From Candidatus Baldrarchaeum yapensis (lineage in GTDB: Archaea; Asgardarchaeota; Baldrarchaeia; Baldrarchaeales; Baldrarchaeaceae), in NCBI GenBank assembly GCA_016840465.1, contig JAEOSH010000011.1, forward strand, positions 1-50,117: 50,117 nucleotides of DNA, in the 5' to 3' direction. The translations under genes and the position numbers were made by a program. Below, piece by piece: positions 9,070-18,843 of this stretch (the first letter of the stretch is position 1; the number at the start of each line of letters is the position of its first letter). The notes below the pieces were generated by a model, which was not told where the DNA came from, did no database searches, and was given only the letters and a program-made list of their open reading frames with translations.

Positions 9070-10200
9070 TCATTCACGTCTATGTGCAATTTTTGAGACC
9101 AATAACAACAGCATTACAATCGGTACTAGGAGAAATACTGTAAGTTCGGGTATAAGGGCCTCCACACTTTCTGTGAGAGGCGTGGATCCCCACTTTTCAA
9201 TAATAATTTTCGGAAAATAAACAATTGCATATGTTATCGTTAAGAGCAAAGGTATCCTTAATGGAAGATCCTTAAACAGCGAAAGTAGCATTCTTCTTTC
9301 TTCCGGCGGAGTTATACGTGGCGCCAAGTATATCTTTATTCTGGGATCCTTTCGCTGAAGATCCTTTAAATAAGCCGAGGCTCTTTTCAGCACTCTCTGC
9401 CGCCCAATTTCGTATTTACCTTTTCGCGTTCTTCGCTCTATTAACTCTCTTAGATAATGTATCGCGTCGATAGTTAAAAGTGGTCGGCGAGGGATTATCA
9501 TCTGAGGTTTCTCTGAAATTTTTTCTTTAAATCGAAGCAACTCATTCACCTGCCTCTCTATCCTACGGCTTCTCTTCATAGATTTCTCGAAAATCTCGTC
9601 AACATATGATGAGCGAAATGACATCTCTAGCCCCACATATGAGATGACCGCTAAGAGTACTCCCATTAGCGGATCGCTGTACTCTATTTTCAGGTTTTCA
9701 AACGGAATCCCGATGCGCACACATATCATTGGAAATAAGATCAGTAGATAAATGCTCAAAAAGGATAGAATTGCCCCTCTTACTGACCCGATATACGCGA
9801 ATGCTACTACCCCTAAGATCCCTATAATTATGCAAAATTGAATGAGAAATATTGGCGCATTTGCATAAAACTGTTGCAAATCAAATCTTACTTCTGCTGG
9901 ATGAGGAAGCCATAGAGAAATAAAATTTTGATAAAATTCATTAACTTCCTCCATAGAAACAGAGGTTCCATCACCCATTATTTGTACTGCAGCAAACATG
10001 ACGAGGATGGCAAGCCCTAGCCCTGTCAGCAGTAAAAATTCGTAAATGTAGAAGATACCCAACTTTAGCAATGAAACTATGAGATTTACCGTTACCGATA
10101 TGTCAAAAAACGTCTCAGGAATTCTTCGTAAGAGCATATACCACGATATTAAAAAACAAATAAGAGCAATTGTCCTAAGCAATATTCGCGAGATCTGCAT
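9070..10200 (-). CDS. Multi-spanning membrane protein of the MoxR/DUF58 cluster
   Basis: A 376-aa integral membrane protein without a family I can name. Hydrophobic helices lie at about residues 7-25, 35-70, 115-135, 140-165 and 180-195; a charged cytoplasmic stretch of ~120 residues (RRIERQVNELLRF to ITPPEERRML) follows, then two final helices (about 310-330 and 345-368). The start ATG is 3 nt after the DUF58 stop with AGGTG upstream, so it is translationally linked to that gene. The position, last in the MoxR-DUF58-DUF4350-transglutaminase series, suggests it belongs to the same envelope complex; many such operons include membrane proteins of unknown role. Confidence 0.65.
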   Translation of the reverse strand: MQISRILLRTIALICFLISWYMLLRRIPETFFDISVTVNLIVSLLKLGIFYIYEFLLLTGLGLAILVMFAAVQIMGDGTSVSMEEVNEFYQNFISLWLPHPAEVRFDLQQFYANAPIFLIQFCIIIGILGVVAFAYIGSVRGAILSFLSIYLLILFPMICVRIGIPFENLKIEYSDPLMGVLLAVISYVGLEMSFRSSYVDEIFEKSMKRSRRIERQVNELLRFKEKISEKPQMIIPRRPLLTIDAIHYLRELIERRTRKGKYEIGRQRVLKRASAYLKDLQRKDPRIKIYLAPRITPPEERRMLLSLFKDLPLRIPLLLTITYAIVYFPKIIIEKWGSTPLTESVEALIPELTVFLLVPIVMLLLLVSKIAHRRE

Positions 10201-10203
10201 CCC

Positions 10204-11526
10204 TTACACCTGCGCGAGACCCCTCATCTTCATTTTCAAATACTCGGAAATCACCGCAGGGATACAGTCATCGGGACCCACATTCACCACCGCTACACCG
10301 TATTTTTCTATTTCACGTGCTACTGCTCTTCGTTTCTCCCACATCTCTATTAAAAGCGCCTCGGCGAGTGCCCTTTCCACGGGAGACAGTTCCTCGGCAC
10401 TCACCTCAAACCATGGACCAAATGGGGAAATTACCACAACGCTGTGTCCTCTTGCAACTGCTAACTTTATACCCTCTAAAATGAATGAAGATGGCGCCTC
10501 TAGGTCCGTAAATATCAGGAAAAGAGTGCGCCTTTTCAGTCTGCTGATCGCGTATTCTATAGCATTCGCCAAGTTTGAACGTCCTCCCGCGCTGACCTTT
10601 GCTAAGACATCTAGGATGTCGTAAAATTGTTTTTCGCTCGATTTGGGTTTAATGAACTCATGAACTCTGTCTGAGAACACGCACAGACCAACATTGTCCT
10701 TACGCTCTAATGCCATTTTCACTAGTGTCACAATGGCCCTTATTGAATATTCCAGTTTGTTCTCCTCTGGTGGACCCACAGCCATCGACTTGCTACTATC
10801 CAAAAATATCATTATTTCCACATTTCGTTCACTCTCAAATTCTTTCACCATTAGTTTGCCAGTTCTAGCGGTTGCTTTCCAGTCTATTTTTCTGAACTCA
10901 TCCCCCACTTCATACTCTCTTATCATCAAAAACTCCATACCTATTCCCTTTTGCTTAGTGCTGTGAACCCCATACTCCATCCCTATAAATCTCGCTCTTG
11001 ACAGAATATCTAACCTCTTTATTTCCTCGTAGGATGGATAGACAGTGATTGTGGTAATTGAGGGAATTTCCCTTTCTGCCCAGAAAAATCCCAATCTGTC
11101 TTTTATTACTAATCTTATTGGGCCTATCGCGTACGTGCCGCGCATTTTTGGATATAAAACGTAAGAATATGTAAATGATGCTCCTGGAGGAAGGTTTGCA
11201 ACAGCGACGTTGTCTCCAGCAATTACTTCGAAGACTTCAGGAATGTTATCCCTTATCTCCACTAAATCATAAGCATATCTGCTCCTATTTTCGATTGTGA
11301 CCTTTATATTTACAAAATCTCCTGCGAACACCTTGTCCTTATCTAAAATCCTCATGACGATAATATCTGCGAAAGATACCGTATAGTAAAAGAGAGGCAT
11401 CGTTACTGCTATGGATAGGATTAATAAGGTTCCAATAAACACGAAGAGCAGTTCGGATAGCGATAACCCCATTATGAAGAGGAAAATCCCGAGAACCGTA
11501 ATTGCTCTTCCGCGAGGGGCCATCAT
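10204..11526 (-). CDS. DUF58 protein with von Willebrand A-like domain
   Basis: DUF58 proteins accompany MoxR AAA+ ATPases and carry a vWA-like metal-binding fold. The 440-aa protein has two N-terminal membrane helices (about residues 8-45), a beta-sandwich region, and the diagnostic DUF58 stretch REYEVGDEFRKIDWKATAR (about 206-224), followed by IMIFLDSSKSM, a MIDAS-type DxSxS motif. Later TLFLIFTDLEAP supplies the second vWA metal-site region. The expected role is a substrate or adaptor partner of the MoxR encoded just upstream, acting at the membrane. MoxR ends 13 nt before this start; the following gene begins 3 nt after its stop. Confidence 0.9.
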   Translation of the reverse strand: MMAPRGRAITVLGIFLFIMGLSLSELLFVFIGTLLILSIAVTMPLFYYTVSFADIIVMRILDKDKVFAGDFVNIKVTIENRSRYAYDLVEIRDNIPEVFEVIAGDNVAVANLPPGASFTYSYVLYPKMRGTYAIGPIRLVIKDRLGFFWAEREIPSITTITVYPSYEEIKRLDILSRARFIGMEYGVHSTKQKGIGMEFLMIREYEVGDEFRKIDWKATARTGKLMVKEFESERNVEIMIFLDSSKSMAVGPPEENKLEYSIRAIVTLVKMALERKDNVGLCVFSDRVHEFIKPKSSEKQFYDILDVLAKVSAGGRSNLANAIEYAISRLKRRTLFLIFTDLEAPSSFILEGIKLAVARGHSVVVISPFGPWFEVSAEELSPVERALAEALLIEMWEKRRAVAREIEKYGVAVVNVGPDDCIPAVISEYLKMKMRGLAQV

Positions 11527-11539
11527 ATGCCTTCTCCCT

Positions 11540-12499
11540 CTACGCCGGAACGCTTACCTCTTCTAGAATCTCCTCGATGATTCTCTTAACGCTAACACCT
11601 TCAAGTTCGGCTTCAGGCTTCAAGATTAGCCTATGGTTGAGAACGTTGAATGCCAGCGCCTTTATATCGTCTGGTGTAACGTAATCTCGACCATGAAGTA
11701 TTGCTCTCGCTTTGGATGCGTACAAAAAGACAATAGATGCACGAGGGCTTGCTCCCAGCAATATTAGGGGGTGATTTCGCGTTCTCACAACGATATCCCT
11801 TATGTAGTAAAGGATGCTGTCGTCGACGTATACGTCTCTAATTGCTCGTTGCATTGCAACAACGAGTTTCGGTGAGGCCACTGTTTCCACGTTTTCCCCA
11901 ACATACGCGTTTTTTCTCCGAAGAATTTCAACTTCTTCTTCTGCAGATGGATAATCTAGTATAAGGCGGAAAAAGAACCTATCGACCTGAGCTTCTGGTA
12001 GGGGGTATGTTCCCTCTAATTCTATAGGGTTTTGCGTCGCTATTACAATGAAAGGTGTGGGTAGCGGGTATGTTCTGCCCTCTATCGTCACCTGCCTCTC
12101 CTGCATACATTCTAGTAGAGCCGATTGCGTTTTTGGAGGTGCTCGGTTTATCTCATCGGCTAATATTACGTTTGCAAAAATAGGGCCCTTCTTAAGATAA
12201 AAGCGCCCGGTCTCCTTGTCGTATACATTTACACCAATAATATCTGATGGCAGTAGATCCGGCGTAAATTGTATTCGCTTAAACTCGCATCCTAACGTCC
12301 TAGCAAACGTTTTGGCTATCAGCGTCTTCGCAATCCCAGGAACCCCCTCCAGCAACACGTGACCCTCGGCAAGTAGTGCAATCAATATGTTTTCGAGTAT
12401 GTCGCGTTTGCCGACGACAACCTTGCCGATCTCATTTAGTATTCTTCTTGTTATTATTCTTACTTCCTTTAACGTGAGTACGGGAAGTTCTTCACCCAA
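11540..12499 (-). CDS. MoxR-family AAA+ ATPase
   Basis: AAA+ chaperone-like ATPase of the MoxR class, which remodels or activates vWA-domain partners. In the 319-aa product the Walker A loop is GVPGIAKT (about residues 56-63), the MoxR variant with Ala for Gly before Lys. Walker B is [15 protein letters not shown], followed by the MoxR-typical [11 protein letters not shown], sensor 1 [15 protein letters not shown] and the lid helices ending [14 protein letters not shown]. The TTG start at 12499 overlaps the DUF4350 stop by 8 bp and has GGTGAGG four nt upstream, a translational coupling arrangement. DUF58 follows 13 nt downstream. Confidence 0.95.
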   Translation of the reverse strand: MGEELPVLTLKEVRIITRRILNEIGKVVVGKRDILENILIALLAEGHVLLEGVPGIAKTLIAKTFARTLGCEFKRIQFTPDLLPSDIIGVNVYDKETGRFYLKKGPIFANVILADEINRAPPKTQSALLECMQERQVTIEGRTYPLPTPFIVIATQNPIELEGTYPLPEAQVDRFFFRLILDYPSAEEEVEILRRKNAYVGENVETVASPKLVVAMQRAIRDVYVDDSILYYIRDIVVRTRNHPLILLGASPRASIVFLYASKARAILHGRDYVTPDDIKALAFNVLNHRLILKPEAELEGVSVKRIIEEILEEVSVPA

Positions 12500-13811
12500 C
12501 TTTCCTCACCAACTCGTCAAGAAACTTTATGTCGAAGTAGTATTTAAGAAAGTCTTCTCTTCCTATCTGCCTCCGCCCTCTTAACACGTCCCTTATGCCC
12601 CTTAATGCCTCTCTGATTTTTCTGAGTGTTTGAGGATCGACCTTGCGACTCAAAAAGTCTAAGAGATATTCTTCCTTTAGATCTTGTACTTTAAGTATCT
12701 TTGAAGCTTCTTTCCTGAAATACTCGTACAATGTTCTTAAAGCCTCCCTATACATGCCATATCTTTCATAAATATGAAGTTTTGCCACAAAGCTTCCGAA
12801 CTTTCCTCTCCTTCTAAATGTTGGTCTCTTTATCTTTATCCCACGTCTCCTAAGAACCCTTAATGCAAAGACTGATGCTATTACCGGAAAAATTAACGCA
12901 AGATATGGCGTCGAGGTGAACCATATAAGGGGCTTTAAAAAAAGTCCGCACACAGTCACATCCGAAAATCCCTCCCAATTGAGATGGCTTTCATCGAAGA
13001 TTATGGTAACATTCGTTTTGCCGTGTGCCAGCCATTTTATTACATTTAACGCAAAGACGGCATTATCTCTGCGAGTTATCATGTCATTTATGAAAACGCT
13101 CGGATCGCTAATTAAGACTACTCTTCCACGACCTATTTCTGCCACCGCGACTACCGGGAGCGGTCCTGGAATATCCGTTCCATTGAGTATTCCGTAGGGC
13201 TGGTGATCCATATCGACATCGAGCCAACTGTACCGTGAACTCATCGCTACTACTTGGAACACTCCACCACCAGTTGTGTTTGTCAATGCCATTTTAATAG
13301 CCGAGGGATAATTGAAAAGAATTTCGTGTACATCCTCAAAAATGGGGTGCGGGAGGAAGTTCCTTATTATTGGAAGTACGGGATTCTTGTCATAAGACCC
13401 GGCATCCATCAATAAATATCCATAAAAACTCACCTCAGGAAACGTTTGTAATAATAAAGAGTTTGCACTACCGAAATCATCCGCTATTAATACTCCTCCC
13501 CCATTTATTATGAACGGTATAATTCCAAAGATTCCATCATCAGGAGTGTACATTTTTGACGGGCCTATTATCACAATAACGCAGTTCTTGTTGAGTTTAT
13601 TAGCAACACTTAACGATGATACTACAACCTTCACCTTGTAACCTCTCTCCTCCAGCATTTCTTTAAATTTCGAACAGCCATCCCAGTCTTTGTTGAATAC
13701 GGAAAATGTTGGAGTTTTCCCTGGTTTAAAGATCAATACGGAAAGCATAGGCATTAACGCAACAACGAATGCTAACGAAAGAAGCATAATAGAAACACTA
13801 ACTCTTGGCAA
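12492..13811 (-). CDS. DUF4350-containing membrane protein
   Basis: A 439-aa protein with an N-terminal membrane anchor ([16 protein letters not shown]) and a GATase-like fold outside or inside the membrane: a [13 protein letters not shown] helix, a glycine-rich [11 protein letters not shown] turn and [16 protein letters not shown], all typical of DUF4350. A second helix ([17 protein letters not shown]) precedes a basic cytoplasmic tail of ~120 residues. Related operons in bacteria and archaea place DUF4350 beside MoxR, DUF58 and transglutaminase/DUF4129 genes. I chose TTG 13811, 9 nt after a GGGAGGGA site, over TTG 13862; the former overlaps the upstream gene by 14 bp, the latter by 65 bp with no ribosome site. 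Function is unknown. Confidence 0.8.
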   Translation of the reverse strand: MPRVSVSIMLLSLAFVVALMPMLSVLIFKPGKTPTFSVFNKDWDGCSKFKEMLEERGYKVKVVVSSLSVANKLNKNCVIVIIGPSKMYTPDDGIFGIIPFIINGGGVLIADDFGSANSLLLQTFPEVSFYGYLLMDAGSYDKNPVLPIIRNFLPHPIFEDVHEILFNYPSAIKMALTNTTGGGVFQVVAMSSRYSWLDVDMDHQPYGILNGTDIPGPLPVVAVAEIGRGRVVLISDPSVFINDMITRRDNAVFALNVIKWLAHGKTNVTIIFDESHLNWEGFSDVTVCGLFLKPLIWFTSTPYLALIFPVIASVFALRVLRRRGIKIKRPTFRRRGKFGSFVAKLHIYERYGMYREALRTLYEYFRKEASKILKVQDLKEEYLLDFLSRKVDPQTLRKIREALRGIRDVLRGRRQIGREDFLKYYFDIKFLDELVRKVG

Positions 13812-16800
13812 GTGAAAGAATCCCTCCCGTAACTTCCTTGTAAATCTTGGAGAGTGCCTCAACGAAAGATCTGTACTCGTCCACTCCTATAGATTTTATT
13901 CCATATCGGGCACGTTCAAATGTCCTCACGATTCTCAATAACATGTCATACCCTAATCCGTACCTTTCGGATATTCTGCGCGCAAATTCGGCGGGAGTTT
14001 CGCCACGAGACCTCTTTACATGATAATATAAGAGTATAAGCTCCTCATAGAGTTTATATCCCTCGAGTACCGCCTCTCTAAATCTCCTTCTTCTAACAAG
14101 GTCGTTTATCCTATCTACCCTCTTCTGCAAATGCATCAGGATGCCTTTCTTCTTTTCTTCCCGCTTTATACGCTTCTTAAAGTAATATGCAACCATAGAG
14201 ACAGCCGCCACCGTGGCAACCACATATACGGCTATCTCCACGGTACCTGAGATCCCCAACGGCGCTCCCTCTGCGGTAACGTTGACAATAAACTCACCGG
14301 AGGAAAAAATCTTCGTTCCGTTGTAAAGTTTACATCTCAATTCGGCTCTTATTGAGAGCACGTATGAGCGCCTTCCCAAATCTTCTACGACGTACGTGCA
14401 AATATATGTACCGTTTCCGATATTTGTTGCCCGGATTTCGGTATTATTGACATAAATAATAACAAGTCTGCCGTCGACTGGCGTGCTGTTATCCGTAACT
14501 ACGTTAACTACTATGGGTATCTTATCTCCCGGCCTTGCACTCTTATTGGCATGAAGAGTTATCGTCACATTCGAAAAAATGTCAAATGCCTTCTGGTAGT
14601 TTGAAGGGAGATAGTAGAGGCTTCCCATGTATAGTACTGAGAGGAAGAACCTTCCATTTTTACCATCGGCCGATGGCGCATTACACGTTATGTTGAAATG
14701 TCCGTAAGCATCTGTGGTTGTGTTCTTTTCACCAACATAGATAACAGCACCGCTAATCGGAGTGCCTCTGTCATCGGTCAATCTTCCTTCTACGAGTACC
14801 TCCTCACCCTCGAGATAGGGTGGCGGCGGTGTGACATTAACGTTGATCTCCGTCCGTGCGTTTATTATGATATAATGTTCCATTGCTAGTGTCAGCTTTA
14901 TTGTTTCATTTGAAAACAACAAAATGGTGTAATTTCCGACCTCGACCTCATAGGGTATTGTCACGTTCGCGATAAACTGTCCAGACTCGTTTGTGTAAAA
15001 TACTTGCCCCATGGATGTCTCTTTTCCGGTTTTCGCATTAATCAGTTCTACAGATATAGGAGCGTTCGAAACCGGATCATCAGTTTCGTTCAACACTTCT
15101 CCAAAAAGTATTAGACTTTCCTCTCCTCTCGTCACGTTACTGTCTTGAACATCAAAGATACACGTGGCATTCATGACTACTGCGACCTTTTTCTGAATAT
15201 TTGCAAGTTTCACGTAAGGATGCCCCGGGTCGAACGTTACATTCAACAAATAGTATCCGATCGGCTGGTCAATCGGGACAAAAACGTTCCAAAGGCATCT
15301 GTTCGTATTCGAGATCGTCTTATTCTTATTTATAAAACTTAATGTGAAAGTACCGTTTATGATCGTGTTGTTGTCGAGAACGACCGATGCGTTCACTGAG
15401 AACGTGTGATTTCTAAATACATGATCCTCCGCGTTGACTGACAGCTTACATGTTGCGAAAATGGTGACATTGACGAATGCCTTTGTCGAATTGAGTAACG
15501 TTACTCCATTTACCACATATCCCGGGAAGTATAACGTCATATTTGCTGGGCCCAAACTCTCTGATATGCTTACATACATTGCCCCACCGAATTTGCCATC
15601 GTTCGTCAATTGTAGAGTTCTGCCCTTAACTCCATTGAGAATAATCCAAATTTCGGAATTTACGCCTATAACGCCCATTTCGGTACCATTCTTTTTATCA
15701 TATATCCACTTGTCCACTAGCATTCCGCCGATTTCCAGTTGTTTCCCTCGAATAACCTCACTGTTGTTTCGGGGCTTATCGCATACTATTAGAACGTCCC
15801 CCGTGAAAAATAATGATGTCTGTCCAGATGCTATTATATACTTCGTTCCATCACTCGTTACTACCCAGTCCGCACGAAATGTGTGATTACCGACCACATA
15901 ATTGTCCAGAAAAACATCATTAAATACAGCATTCCCGAAATTATTCGTGACATTTTTTCCTAGTACTCTACTCACGGAGCTATCATAAAATTCCAAGATT
16001 TCGTCTCGTATTTTCCATACAATAGTAGGGTTTTCTGCTATTAACGTACCATTTAACTGAAAAGAGTGTCCTCTTTCCACGTAAGTTGTTCTTAAATCGG
16101 ATTGTGCAGAAAGGAGGAGTGCCACCTGAGGATTTACAACGTAAGGGTCGCAGACCCCATTGGTCATGAGGTAGGAGTAAATATACGGGGACGGATCAAA
16201 GGGGATCCAAGCCCCCCTTATCACACCATTCTCTTCGTAAGGAATCCAAACCTCCACCCAGAAGTGCAGATGGTACGCATATACTTTTCTCACATCACCC
16301 TCTTTAACTCCTGGGAGAAATCCCAGAACGACCCTTGCAGGGATCTTTAGTAGGCGTAATGTTATCGCGTAAGCGGTCGCAAAGTGTAAAGATATTCCAC
16401 TCTTCCTCCTAATAAACCAAGCAACCCAATCTTCATCGCTAGTGGGCTTATCAGACGATCCGTGGTAAAGCATCTCTAAATCATATGAAAAGACTTCCTG
16501 ATAGAATAAAAGAACCTTTAGTGCAATTTCGAAAGTCGAATTCCCCTCAAGTCTGCTAAAGGTGGAAGTGATGAAGGATTTTACACTCTCTGGAAGGTCA
16601 TTCTCAGGTATTTGGAGATATTGTTTGAGATCTTCCCCGATAGTCGTTTCATTTGGAGGTAAGGAATGCATGGAAATTTTTGTCAGGTTTATTTCAACAT
16701 AATTAACCTTATATTCCAAATAACTTGTTCCGCTACTCGAGAACGACGCATCTAGTATCACAGCGCCGTAATTGTCTCTAGATATCGCTACTTCCAGCGC

Positions 16801-17427
16801 ATCGGTTATATTGATGCTATTTGCTACCATTTGGGGGTAGCCGCTTTCGTTCACCAGACATGGAATATAGGAGATGTATTGAGTGGCGTGTGTGAAGTTC
16901 ATGCGAATAGTGTAGGTGGAGAAAGGTGCGGAAACGCCACCGAAAATGTAAGTAGTATTGTCCGATATCAACCAAGTCCCTGGGTCATCTCCAACCCTAC
17001 CAGTATAATAATCCATGGCATAGAATCTCCAATATCTCGGAGGATCTGCCGGATATACTTCAAAAATTAGCGAATCGGCATTTGAGATACCCTCATAGGT
17101 AAGAAGATCGAGCCAATCGATTGCTGAGATGTCCTCCAGCGTTGGCGATAGCCCTTGGACTATTATCTGTATCCACCAGTTACCAGTTGTCGCGTTCCAT
17201 ACAGATATGTCGACTGATGAGGGTGGGATTTCATCGTACGGTACCTGTTGTTCCACTTGAGCGCGGGCCGGACTTATGAGGATTGAGAAAGGTACGATTG
17301 ATGATGTTAGTATTAATACCGTAAGAACTGCCGATAGGAAGTACCTTCTGGAAAATGATGTTGGCAAATGCTCGTCACCCATATTTTTCATGCCTATACT
17401 GTTTTTCAAACTTTTTGGCACTTGCAT
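13798..17427 (-). CDS. Secreted transglutaminase-like protein with Ig-like repeats and C-terminal DUF4129
   Basis: A 1209-aa envelope protein. The N-terminus carries SRRYFLS plus a hydrophobic stretch ending ARAQ, a signal peptide with a twin-arginine look. A transglutaminase-like (TgpA-type) domain lies at about residues 290-420: KSGISLHFATA, IPARVVLGF, His388 in HLHFWVEVW and Asp411 in WIPFDPSP. The nucleophile position, normally Cys, is Ser346 (codon TCT at 16390-16392). About 440-1070 form serial Ig-like/big domains rich in Asn-X-Ser/Thr sequons. One helix (about 1080-1105) crosses the membrane and the cytoplasmic DUF4129 domain (ETPAEFARRI) ends it. An alternative TTG start 63 nt downstream, preceded by GGGTGACG, would begin just before the signal peptide. 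Confidence 0.8.
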   Translation of the reverse strand: MQVPKSLKNSIGMKNMGDEHLPTSFSRRYFLSAVLTVLILTSSIVPFSILISPARAQVEQQVPYDEIPPSSVDISVWNATTGNWWIQIIVQGLSPTLEDISAIDWLDLLTYEGISNADSLIFEVYPADPPRYWRFYAMDYYTGRVGDDPGTWLISDNTTYIFGGVSAPFSTYTIRMNFTHATQYISYIPCLVNESGYPQMVANSINITDALEVAISRDNYGAVILDASFSSSGTSYLEYKVNYVEINLTKISMHSLPPNETTIGEDLKQYLQIPENDLPESVKSFITSTFSRLEGNSTFEIALKVLLFYQEVFSYDLEMLYHGSSDKPTSDEDWVAWFIRRKSGISLHFATAYAITLRLLKIPARVVLGFLPGVKEGDVRKVYAYHLHFWVEVWIPYEENGVIRGAWIPFDPSPYIYSYLMTNGVCDPYVVNPQVALLLSAQSDLRTTYVERGHSFQLNGTLIAENPTIVWKIRDEILEFYDSSVSRVLGKNVTNNFGNAVFNDVFLDNYVVGNHTFRADWVVTSDGTKYIIASGQTSLFFTGDVLIVCDKPRNNSEVIRGKQLEIGGMLVDKWIYDKKNGTEMGVIGVNSEIWIILNGVKGRTLQLTNDGKFGGAMYVSISESLGPANMTLYFPGYVVNGVTLLNSTKAFVNVTIFATCKLSVNAEDHVFRNHTFSVNASVVLDNNTIINGTFTLSFINKNKTISNTNRCLWNVFVPIDQPIGYYLLNVTFDPGHPYVKLANIQKKVAVVMNATCIFDVQDSNVTRGEESLILFGEVLNETDDPVSNAPISVELINAKTGKETSMGQVFYTNESGQFIANVTIPYEVEVGNYTILLFSNETIKLTLAMEHYIIINARTEINVNVTPPPPYLEGEEVLVEGRLTDDRGTPISGAVIYVGEKNTTTDAYGHFNITCNAPSADGKNGRFFLSVLYMGSLYYLPSNYQKAFDIFSNVTITLHANKSARPGDKIPIVVNVVTDNSTPVDGRLVIIYVNNTEIRATNIGNGTYICTYVVEDLGRRSYVLSIRAELRCKLYNGTKIFSSGEFIVNVTAEGAPLGISGTVEIAVYVVATVAAVSMVAYYFKKRIKREEKKKGILMHLQKRVDRINDLVRRRRFREAVLEGYKLYEELILLYYHVKRSRGETPAEFARRISERYGLGYDMLLRIVRTFERARYGIKSIGVDEYRSFVEALSKIYKEVTGGILSLAKS

Positions 17428-17436
17428 TCCGATATC

Positions 17437-17715
17437 TTAACCGCGTAAAGATCTCCTTCTTGAGAAACGCTCGATGAATGACCTTATCGCGATCTCTTTC
17501 TCAAAATATTCGTCGAGATCCCGTGACAATTTCTCCTCTATGACCTCCTTTACTGCTGTTTTTATTAACAACGGGAAGTCTATTTCTCTAATTGCTCTTC
17601 TCAGTTCTTCTTTTATTATCCGTTCGAGATACTCCTTTATCTCGTCAAAAATTTGCCTTTTTAAAAACTCAGAAGATCGAGAGTCAATGTTTCCACTCGA
17701 TGAGGATTGCGACAT
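17437..17715 (-). CDS. Small helical coiled-coil-like protein
   Basis: A 92-aa protein not recognised. After a Ser-rich, disordered start (MSQSSSSGN) it is highly charged and helical (FDEIKEYLERIIKEELR, VIEEKLSRDLDEYFEKE) with heptad-like hydrophobic spacing, then a basic RRRSLRG end. It sits 10 nt after the PAC2 gene and 9 nt before the transglutaminase-like gene, so it is almost certainly cotranscribed. A role as a small oligomerising partner of the envelope complex is inference. Confidence 0.6.
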   Translation of the reverse strand: MSQSSSSGNIDSRSSEFLKRQIFDEIKEYLERIIKEELRRAIREIDFPLLIKTAVKEVIEEKLSRDLDEYFEKEIAIRSFIERFSRRRSLRG

Positions 17716-17725
17716 AGCTTTGCAC

Positions 17726-18553
17726 CTAGCTTATGTACTCTGGCGGCTTCCTCTCCTCTACTTTCCTTGTAACTCTTCTTTCCGCTTGCAGAAATCTTCT
17801 CTTCATTGCCTCCGCCAACTTAACAACTCTCTCGGCCTCGCGGTGGAGAGCAGATGTGTTGATATCCAAGTTAAACAGTTTACATATCACATCCACTAAT
17901 GCCTTAGAGGCCGCTGGATCCTTTGGTATCCCTACAAGCCTATCAATCATGTAGCAGGCTTCTCCTAAGAATATGAGACCGTCAGCGCCGTAAAGCGTGC
18001 TTGCAATTATGGGGACTAAACCGTTCATTCCAGTAATTACACCTTCCCTTAATACCTGTACGTGGGATACTCGAGATGTAACAAATGATATTATTTCGTT
18101 GGACGTCCCCGTTACGTACACCTTGGGATTCAATGTGGGTTCATCGATAGGGGATGCTGCAAGAGCAATTACCATCTTTGCTCCCATACTCACAACCGTT
18201 CTTGCCACGAAGTCGGATAACATGTTCATTCCTATTACTGACGTTGGTTGCCACTCCCCACTGATAAATATGAAATCATTTTCAAGTTTATCATTCTTCC
18301 AGACATAAATTCCGCAGGCGGGCGCTAAAAGCCTACCTTCCAAGGTGACCTTGACGTTTGGTGGGAAATCCGCAGAATATATTTCTGCAACTTTGACGGC
18401 ATTTGTATTTTTTATCAAAAAATCAACTGCTGTTTTTCCAGCAAGGGCGATGCCGGGCATCCCTTGTATACACACTGGGTTCTTTAATTTCAGCGAATCA
18501 AGTTGTGTGAGTTCTCTCATCTGCACCTCTAAAAGTACGCTTTTCTCCTCCAT
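17726..18553 (-). CDS. PAC2-family protein (proteasome-assembly-chaperone-like)
   Basis: PAC2 proteins have a nucleoside-phosphorylase-like fold; archaeal members include proteasome assembly chaperone homologues that contact the 20S core. The 275-aa product shows the family start pattern NPVCIQGMPGIALAGK (about residues 25-40), then ADFPPNV, FIFISGEWQP, ALAASPID, and GVITGMNGLVPI, ending in a charged helical tail with EYIS. The last three residues lack the Hb-Tyr-X order needed to open the proteasome gate. The ATG at 18553 follows GGTGTCATCAG and a TATA box lies near 18592. It heads the envelope-type run (small helical protein, transglutaminase-like, MoxR), which is an uncommon neighbourhood for PAC2. 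Confidence 0.88.
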   Translation of the reverse strand: MEEKSVLLEVQMRELTQLDSLKLKNPVCIQGMPGIALAGKTAVDFLIKNTNAVKVAEIYSADFPPNVKVTLEGRLLAPACGIYVWKNDKLENDFIFISGEWQPTSVIGMNMLSDFVARTVVSMGAKMVIALAASPIDEPTLNPKVYVTGTSNEIISFVTSRVSHVQVLREGVITGMNGLVPIIASTLYGADGLIFLGEACYMIDRLVGIPKDPAASKALVDVICKLFNLDINTSALHREAERVVKLAEAMKRRFLQAERRVTRKVEERKPPEYIS

Positions 18554-18586
18554 CTGATGACACCATATAGAAGATTAAACACGTAA

Positions 18587-18596
18587 CTTAAAATAC
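18587..18596 (-). promoter_or_regulatory. TATA box for the PAC2-led run
   Basis: Minus-strand AAGTATTTTAAGTTACG, predicting a start near 18566, about 13 nt before the PAC2 ATG with GGTG in the leader. It is the only clear promoter for the PAC2-to-membrane-protein series. Confidence 0.5.
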
Positions 18597-18810
18597 TTGC
18601 TCATGAGGATAAGTTCTCTAAAAGCACCGAACATAAATTATGTGACTTGATCTTATCACGGTAACCGAAATCTTCTATGCGTCGTTGCGATGATGTACAC
18701 GTTTCTTAAACTTTCCTCGTTGCTCTAATTCTTCCTATTAAGTGAGTTTACATTTCGGAATTACCCATGAAACCAACAATATGCGGTTCAGAATTTTAAG
18801 ACAAAAATTA

Positions 18811-18821
18811 CACTTATAGGG
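18811..18821 (+). promoter_or_regulatory. TATA box for the C/D sRNA and roadblock gene
   Basis: CACTTATAGGG, preceded by AAAAATTA. Its centre is about 26 nt before position 18842, which is almost exactly the predicted 5' end of the C/D sRNA. The rest of the 379-nt gap 18554-18932 upstream of this box (about 18605-18805) shows no gene that I can support. Confidence 0.5.
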
Positions 18822-18843
18822 TAATTTGCGTTTTGAAAAATAT

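Noticed and set aside
10079-10624. 181-codon plus-strand frame opposite the membrane protein and DUF58 genes
   Set aside because: Shadow frame crossing two coupled minus-strand genes, no ribosome site.
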